From JALZHR01 sp036389695 (lineage in GTDB: Bacteria > Acidobacteriota > Blastocatellia > Pyrinomonadales > Pyrinomonadaceae): a DNA stretch of 8,748 nucleotides. Under the pieces are notes generated by a model, which made no database searches, had not been told where the DNA came from, and saw nothing but the letters and a program-made list of their open reading frames with translations. Shown here one piece after another: positions 4,969-8,748 of the stretch. The stretch's first letter is position 1. Each line of letters opens with the position of its first letter. Position numbers and translations under genes: made by a program. The stretch lies in NCBI GenBank assembly GCA_036389695.1, contig DASVWG010000111.1:1-8748 (forward strand). Direction: 5' to 3'.

Positions 4969-7530
4969 ATGAAATATTTGCTTCCCATTTTCATAAAAAA
5001 TTCGTTTGCTTTTATATTTGCAATCTTTCTCAGCGCGGGTTTTATTCACGCGCAAATTAATCCCAATCCGCCGAAAACGACCGAAACCGTGCAGCCTTCG
5101 CCGAAGCCTTCGGACGTTTCCGCGCCGTCGAATACGCTGCAAAATACCATCGACAAAACATCCGGCGAATCGAAAACCGCGTTTTCTCCGTATATGCCGA
5201 AAAACGCGCCCGCGCGGATTGCGCATTTCGACACGCCGCCCGTCATTGACGGGCAGTTAAACGACGCGGTCTGGCAGACGGCGGCGACTTTCGGCGAATT
5301 TTTGCAGACGAATCCGGGCGACAATGTCGCGCCGACGCACCCGACCGAAGTTTACATCGGTTATGATTCGAAAAATCTTTACATCGCCTTTCGCATTAAA
5401 CAGGACAGAGACAAAGTGCGCGCGACGGTCGCGCGGCGCGATAATATTTTTAACGACGATTACGTCGGCGTTTATCTCGACACTTTTAACGACCAAAGGC
5501 AGGCTTACGCGATTTTCTTCAATCCGCTCGGCGTGCAGGCTGACGGCACTATAACCGAAGGTCGCGGCGAGGATTACAGCGTCGATTTGCTGATGGAATC
5601 GAAAGGCGTTCTGACCGAAGACGGCTTTACAATCGAAGCCGCGATTCCGTTTAAATCTCTGCGCTACGAAGCGGGCAAAAACAAAAATTGGGGCATACAC
5701 ATTTTTCGCCGCGTCAAATACGCCAACAACGAGCTTAATTCGTGGATGCGGCTCGACCGCAGCCGTTCGGGCTCGCTGAATCAAGCCGGAAAAATTACCG
5801 GACTCGAAGGCATCGAAACGACGCGGCAGCTGGAAATAAATCCGAGCTTTACCCTGAGCCAATCCGGCAGGCGCACGCGTTATACTTTTAACAACGACCC
5901 GGCGGGACGCTTTGTCAACGAAGGCATCAGAGGCGATTTCGGAATGACCGCGAAATTCGGTCTGACGCCGTCGATTACGCTGGATTTCGCTTACAATCCC
6001 GATTTCGCGCAGGTCGAAGCCGACGCGCCCGTGACGAGCGCGAACCAGCGCTTTCCGATTTTCTTCGCCGAAAAACGCCCGTTTTTTCTGGAAAGAATAG
6101 ATATGTTTCAGAGCGGGCTGAATCTCGTCAACACGCGCCGGATTGTCGACCCGGACATCGCGGCGAAATTGACCGGACGACGCGGCAAAAATACTTTCGG
6201 CTTGATTTACGCTTCGGATAATGACCCCGGAAAACTGACGCCGGACGAGCGCGAAGACTTGCTTATCTGCCAGCAGACGGCTGGTCCGAACGACGTTTGC
6301 AGCGCCGAGCGCTTCGTCGATAAAAACGCGGAAATCGGCGTGCTGCGTCTGAAACGCGACATCGGCAGCCAGAATAGTCTGGGATTTTTTGCCACGACTT
6401 ACAATTTTGTCGACCGGCATAATCACACGGGCGGTTTTGACGGTCGCTTTCGTCTGAATCCGAAAACCGTGACCGAGTTTCAAATTGTCGGCACAAACTC
6501 GCGCCGGTATTTTTACGACGCCGATTTGGACGAAAATTCGTATCGCACCGGCAACGGCGTCGGCTACAGGGTTTATCTCGAACGCGCCGACCGTAATCTG
6601 TATATGAATTACCTGGCGCAGGGCAGGTCGCGCGATTACGTCGCCGACGTCGGTTTTACCAACCGCGTCGACACGAATTATCTCGGCTCGTTCGTCCAGT
6701 ATCAAACCGACCGCGACGCCAAGAAAAAAATCATCTATAAACGCCTGCAAAACGAGACCAACATCAGCTACGACTGGCGCGGGCGCGCGCAGTACTGGAT
6801 TACGAACACGCAGGGAATGCTGGCTTTGCAGCGCCAGACCTTTGTCGGCACGGCTTTTCAATACGGCTACGAGCGCGTCTTTGAACACGAATTCGGCAGA
6901 ACGCGAAAAGTCGGCAGAGAAGGCGCGTTTTTCGGACCGGACTCGGAGCGTTCGACAAATTTCAAAGCCGTGCAGGCTTTTATCGAAACGTCGCCGCACA
7001 AGAAATTTTTCGCTTTCGTGCTGCTCGATTATACGTTTGGACAGATGGATTATGACTTGGGCGCGGGACCCGATTTTCCGCGTGTCAGCGCGGCGGCTGT
7101 AGCTTTCGGACAAGCCGCGCCTTACGATCCGGGTCCGGGCAATCAGCTGTTCATCGAATCAAGCTTTCGATATCAGCCGACGACGGCTTTCCAGACGCAG
7201 CTGAACTACAACAAAGTTCGCCTCGTCAGAAACGACACGGGAAAAGTCGCCTTTGACGACAATATTTTCTCGTCGCGCTCGACTTACCAGTTTTCGAGAG
7301 ACATTTTCGCGCGCCTGCGCATCGATTATTCGACTTTAAGCAATCGCGTCCGCCCGCAACTGGTTTTCGGCTGGACGCCGAGTCCGGGCACGGCGATCTA
7401 CGCCGGATACAACGACGATTTCAACTACAACGGCTACAACCCGTTCAGTCGTCATTTCGAGCCGGGCTTTCGCAGCAACGGCAGAACGTTCTTTATCAAG
7501 GCTTCTTATCTGTTCAGAAAGAATTTTTAG
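4969..7530 (+). CDS. DUF5916 outer-membrane protein with CBM9-like domain
   Basis: 853 aa. The start is supported by AGGA 8 nt upstream and a signal peptide right after it: residues 1-28 (KYLLP, a hydrophobic run SFAFIFAIFLSAGF, cleavage likely after A28 in 'IHA-Q'). A Pro/Thr/Ser-rich linker (30-60) follows. Residues about 82-280 form a CBM9/DOMON-like beta sandwich ('PVIDGQLNDAVWQ', 'VYIGYDSKNLYIAFRI', 'DDYVGVYLDTF'). From about 285 to the end is the DUF5916 region (PF19313): alternating beta strands with many aromatic residues, 'NPDFAQVEAD' and 'RFPIFFAEKRPFFLE', then a long barrel-like stretch ending in F853, as expected for outer-membrane barrel insertion. Family members are common in Bacteroidetes and Acidobacteria; the substrate is unknown, and carbohydrate binding is inferred only from the N-terminal fold. 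The gene stands alone, divergent from the radical SAM unit and followed by a strong terminator. Confidence 0.9.
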   Translation: MKYLLPIFIKNSFAFIFAIFLSAGFIHAQINPNPPKTTETVQPSPKPSDVSAPSNTLQNTIDKTSGESKTAFSPYMPKNAPARIAHFDTPPVIDGQLNDAVWQTAATFGEFLQTNPGDNVAPTHPTEVYIGYDSKNLYIAFRIKQDRDKVRATVARRDNIFNDDYVGVYLDTFNDQRQAYAIFFNPLGVQADGTITEGRGEDYSVDLLMESKGVLTEDGFTIEAAIPFKSLRYEAGKNKNWGIHIFRRVKYANNELNSWMRLDRSRSGSLNQAGKITGLEGIETTRQLEINPSFTLSQSGRRTRYTFNNDPAGRFVNEGIRGDFGMTAKFGLTPSITLDFAYNPDFAQVEADAPVTSANQRFPIFFAEKRPFFLERIDMFQSGLNLVNTRRIVDPDIAAKLTGRRGKNTFGLIYASDNDPGKLTPDEREDLLICQQTAGPNDVCSAERFVDKNAEIGVLRLKRDIGSQNSLGFFATTYNFVDRHNHTGGFDGRFRLNPKTVTEFQIVGTNSRRYFYDADLDENSYRTGNGVGYRVYLERADRNLYMNYLAQGRSRDYVADVGFTNRVDTNYLGSFVQYQTDRDAKKKIIYKRLQNETNISYDWRGRAQYWITNTQGMLALQRQTFVGTAFQYGYERVFEHEFGRTRKVGREGAFFGPDSERSTNFKAVQAFIETSPHKKFFAFVLLDYTFGQMDYDLGAGPDFPRVSAAAVAFGQAAPYDPGPGNQLFIESSFRYQPTTAFQTQLNYNKVRLVRNDTGKVAFDDNIFSSRSTYQFSRDIFARLRIDYSTLSNRVRPQLVFGWTPSPGTAIYAGYNDDFNYNGYNPFSRHFEPGFRSNGRTFFIKASYLFRKNF

Positions 7531-7576
7531 ACGCGAAAGCGTTTGAGTTTTCCTCCAAAGCAAATAGAAAAACTAA

Positions 7577-7610
7577 AGGGCGTGAATTTTATTTTCACGC
7601 CCTATTTTTA
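7577..7610. terminator. Strong intrinsic terminator, probably bidirectional
   Basis: The 10-bp stem AGGGCGTGAA (7577-7586) with TTCACGCCCT (7594-7603) has a 7-nt loop and is followed by ATTTTTA on the + strand. On the minus strand the stem is followed by TTAGTTTTTC, also T-rich. It lies 47 bp after the DUF5916 stop and 23 bp beyond the convergent minus-strand stop at 7633, so it can end both transcripts. Confidence 0.85.
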
Positions 7611-7632
7611 TGCAAATTATTTCCAGCCGAAA

Positions 7633-8748
7633 TTAAGGAATATAAGCGCCCGGAACAGGTTTGTCATTCGTTTGACCGAACTGCCTGCCTACAAAGCCGT
7701 TGTTTGTGCTTTGCAGCAGATACCACGTTCCGTTTCTGAAAACCGCCAAATCCGTCTTGCCGTCGCCGTCGTAATCCGCCGGTGCCGGAATATCCGAGCC
7801 GATGCCGAACTGCACGGCGTAATAGCCTCGCGTCGTTCCCAGAATATGCCACGCGTCCGAACGATAAAGCGCCGCGTCCGCTCGCCCGTCGCCGTCGTAG
7901 TCTCCGACGACCGGCTTGTCCGTCGAGTTGCCGAAATAAATGCTGTAGAAACCCTGCGCGCTTCCCAGTATATACCAGTAACCGTCGCGATAGACGGCAA
8001 TGTCGGTTTTACCGTCGCCGTCGAAATCCGCCGGAACGGGTTTATCCGAAGCGATGCCGAACTGCACGGCGTAATATTGATTGCTCGTCAGAAGATTTGA
8101 AATATACCAGTTGCCCGCGCGGTAAACCGCCAGTTCGGCGCGTCCGTCGCCGCTATAATCCGCTGGAACCGGAATATCTGAGCCGATGCCGAACTGCAAG
8201 CCGCTAAAGCTGTTGTTGGAGCTGTTCAGCCAATACCAGACGCCGTCGCGGAAAACAGAGATGTCGGTTTTGCCGTCACCGTCGTAATCGGCGGGCGTCA
8301 GCTTATCGCCTGTCGCGCCGAAATGGACGGGCAGCCAGTCCTGCGTCGCGGAACGCAGCAGATGCCAGTCGCCGTCCGCCGGTCGAAAAACGGAAATGTC
8401 GGAGCGTCCGTCGCCGTCGAAATCGGCGACTCGCGCGCGGCGCGCGCTCGAAGCGTCATAGCGCGCGAGCATAAAATTACCGGTGGTTGGGCTGCCGTTG
8501 ATTCTAATGTATCCGCCGGTCACGATTTTTCCGTCCGGCTGAATCGCAATCGCATAGGCGGTGCTGTAAGTGGTGCCGAATTGAGTCTGGATGACGTTCC
8601 AGCCGTCGCCGCTGAAAGTCGTGTCGAGCGAGCCGTTCGGATTGACGCGCGCCGCCGCATAATATGTGTTTTTGCCATTACTGACGAAGGCGGCGACAGC
8701 GATTTTATTATCGGCTTGAAGCGCTATGTCAAAAGCGCCCACGGCGAT
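7633..8748 (-). CDS. Delta-60 / FG-GAP (VCBS) repeat protein, C-terminal part (partial)
   Basis: The frame is open to the right edge, so the N-terminus is missing; the GTG at 8742 is an internal valine codon preceded in frame by Ile-Ala. Visible residues 1-98 contain delta-60 repeats (TIGR02608): 'ALQADNKIAVAAF', 'NPNGSLDTTFSGDG' and 'AIQPDGKIVTGGY'. From about residue 105 there are six FG-GAP/VCBS repeats of 42-45 aa, each starting with a calcium-loop motif such as DFDGDGRSD, followed by 'xVFR/YR', 'WYxL' and 'xQFG...DKPV'. The third repeat has a changed loop (DYSGDGRAE). The protein ends with 'KPVPGAYIP' and no sorting domain that I recognise. FG-GAP repeats form beta-propellers in secreted or surface proteins, often adhesins or carbohydrate-contacting proteins; the delta-60 repeats may form a second propeller. 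A signal peptide is expected outside the window. The stop is TAA, 23 bp from the shared terminator. Confidence 0.88.
   Translation of the reverse strand: MAVGAFDIALQADNKIAVAAFVSNGKNTYYAAARVNPNGSLDTTFSGDGWNVIQTQFGTTYSTAYAIAIQPDGKIVTGGYIRINGSPTTGNFMLARYDASSARRARVADFDGDGRSDISVFRPADGDWHLLRSATQDWLPVHFGATGDKLTPADYDGDGKTDISVFRDGVWYWLNSSNNSFSGLQFGIGSDIPVPADYSGDGRAELAVYRAGNWYISNLLTSNQYYAVQFGIASDKPVPADFDGDGKTDIAVYRDGYWYILGSAQGFYSIYFGNSTDKPVVGDYDGDGRADAALYRSDAWHILGTTRGYYAVQFGIGSDIPAPADYDGDGKTDLAVFRNGTWYLLQSTNNGFVGRQFGQTNDKPVPGAYIP
7654..8430 (-). repeat. Six tandem FG-GAP/VCBS coding repeats
   Basis: The repeat units start at about visible residues 105, 150, 193, 237, 279 and 321 of the protein, a DNA period of 126-135 bp. 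The recurring cores 'PADYDGDGKTD' and 'QFGIGSD' are close to identical between some units, while the central 15 residues vary. This is a site where unequal recombination could change repeat number. Confidence 0.8.

Noticed and set aside
5257..7113. 618-codon open frame on the minus strand opposite the DUF5916 gene
   Set aside because: It lies fully antisense to a gene with a signal peptide, recognisable domains and a Shine-Dalgarno. Its translation is rich in Arg, Val and Ala with no domain pattern, typical of a shadow frame in GC-biased codons.
7543..8100. 185-codon + strand frame opposite the FG-GAP repeats
   Set aside because: It runs through the terminator hairpin and mirrors the repeat coding sequence on the other strand; its periodicity comes from the repeats.
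7654..8430. Regular repeats as a possible CRISPR array
   Set aside because: The period is 126-135 bp, the repeats are imperfect and all are in frame within a protein with FG-GAP motifs.

Overview
The window looks like chromosomal DNA from an environmental Gram-negative bacterium, most likely an acidobacterium of the Blastocatellia type. The evidence is a secreted DUF5916 outer-membrane protein, a delta-60/FG-GAP repeat surface protein and a cobalamin-type radical SAM pair, in moderately GC-rich DNA. This placement is inferred from the kinds of gene present; no rRNA or other phylogenetic marker is in the window.

Layout, left to right: (1) the 3' end of a cyclase/kynurenine-formamidase-like hydrolase on the + strand, ending in a perfect 12-bp hairpin that separates it from the next, convergent gene. 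(2) A minus-strand block read from about 4600 down to 455. It holds two tandem, gapless, roughly 78% identical B12-binding-type radical SAM proteins (588 and 590 aa), followed by a small AT-rich gene for a 142-aa protein. The C-terminus of that protein resembles the Pepco / trypsin-co-occurring domains of bacterial conflict systems. (3) A 412-bp divergent intergenic region with an extended -10 promoter candidate for the radical SAM genes and a 74-bp inverted pair of REP-like elements. Each REP unit begins with GTAG, the signature of REP/RAYT elements. (4) A + strand gene for an 853-aa DUF5916 outer-membrane protein with a signal peptide and a CBM9-like domain. (5) A strong, probably bidirectional terminator. 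(6) The 3' part of a minus-strand gene for a secreted repeat protein (delta-60 repeats followed by six FG-GAP/VCBS repeats), cut by the right edge of the window.

The two radical SAM genes probably form one transcription unit, perhaps with readthrough into the 142-aa gene across a hairpin that overlaps the second radical SAM stop codon. The DUF5916 and FG-GAP proteins are envelope or secreted proteins with no visible functional link to the radical SAM pair. The parts most worth following up are the radical SAM pair with its divergent hydrophobic C-terminal segment, the foreign-looking 142-aa gene downstream, and the REP-like pair. I see no complete new defence or metabolic system.
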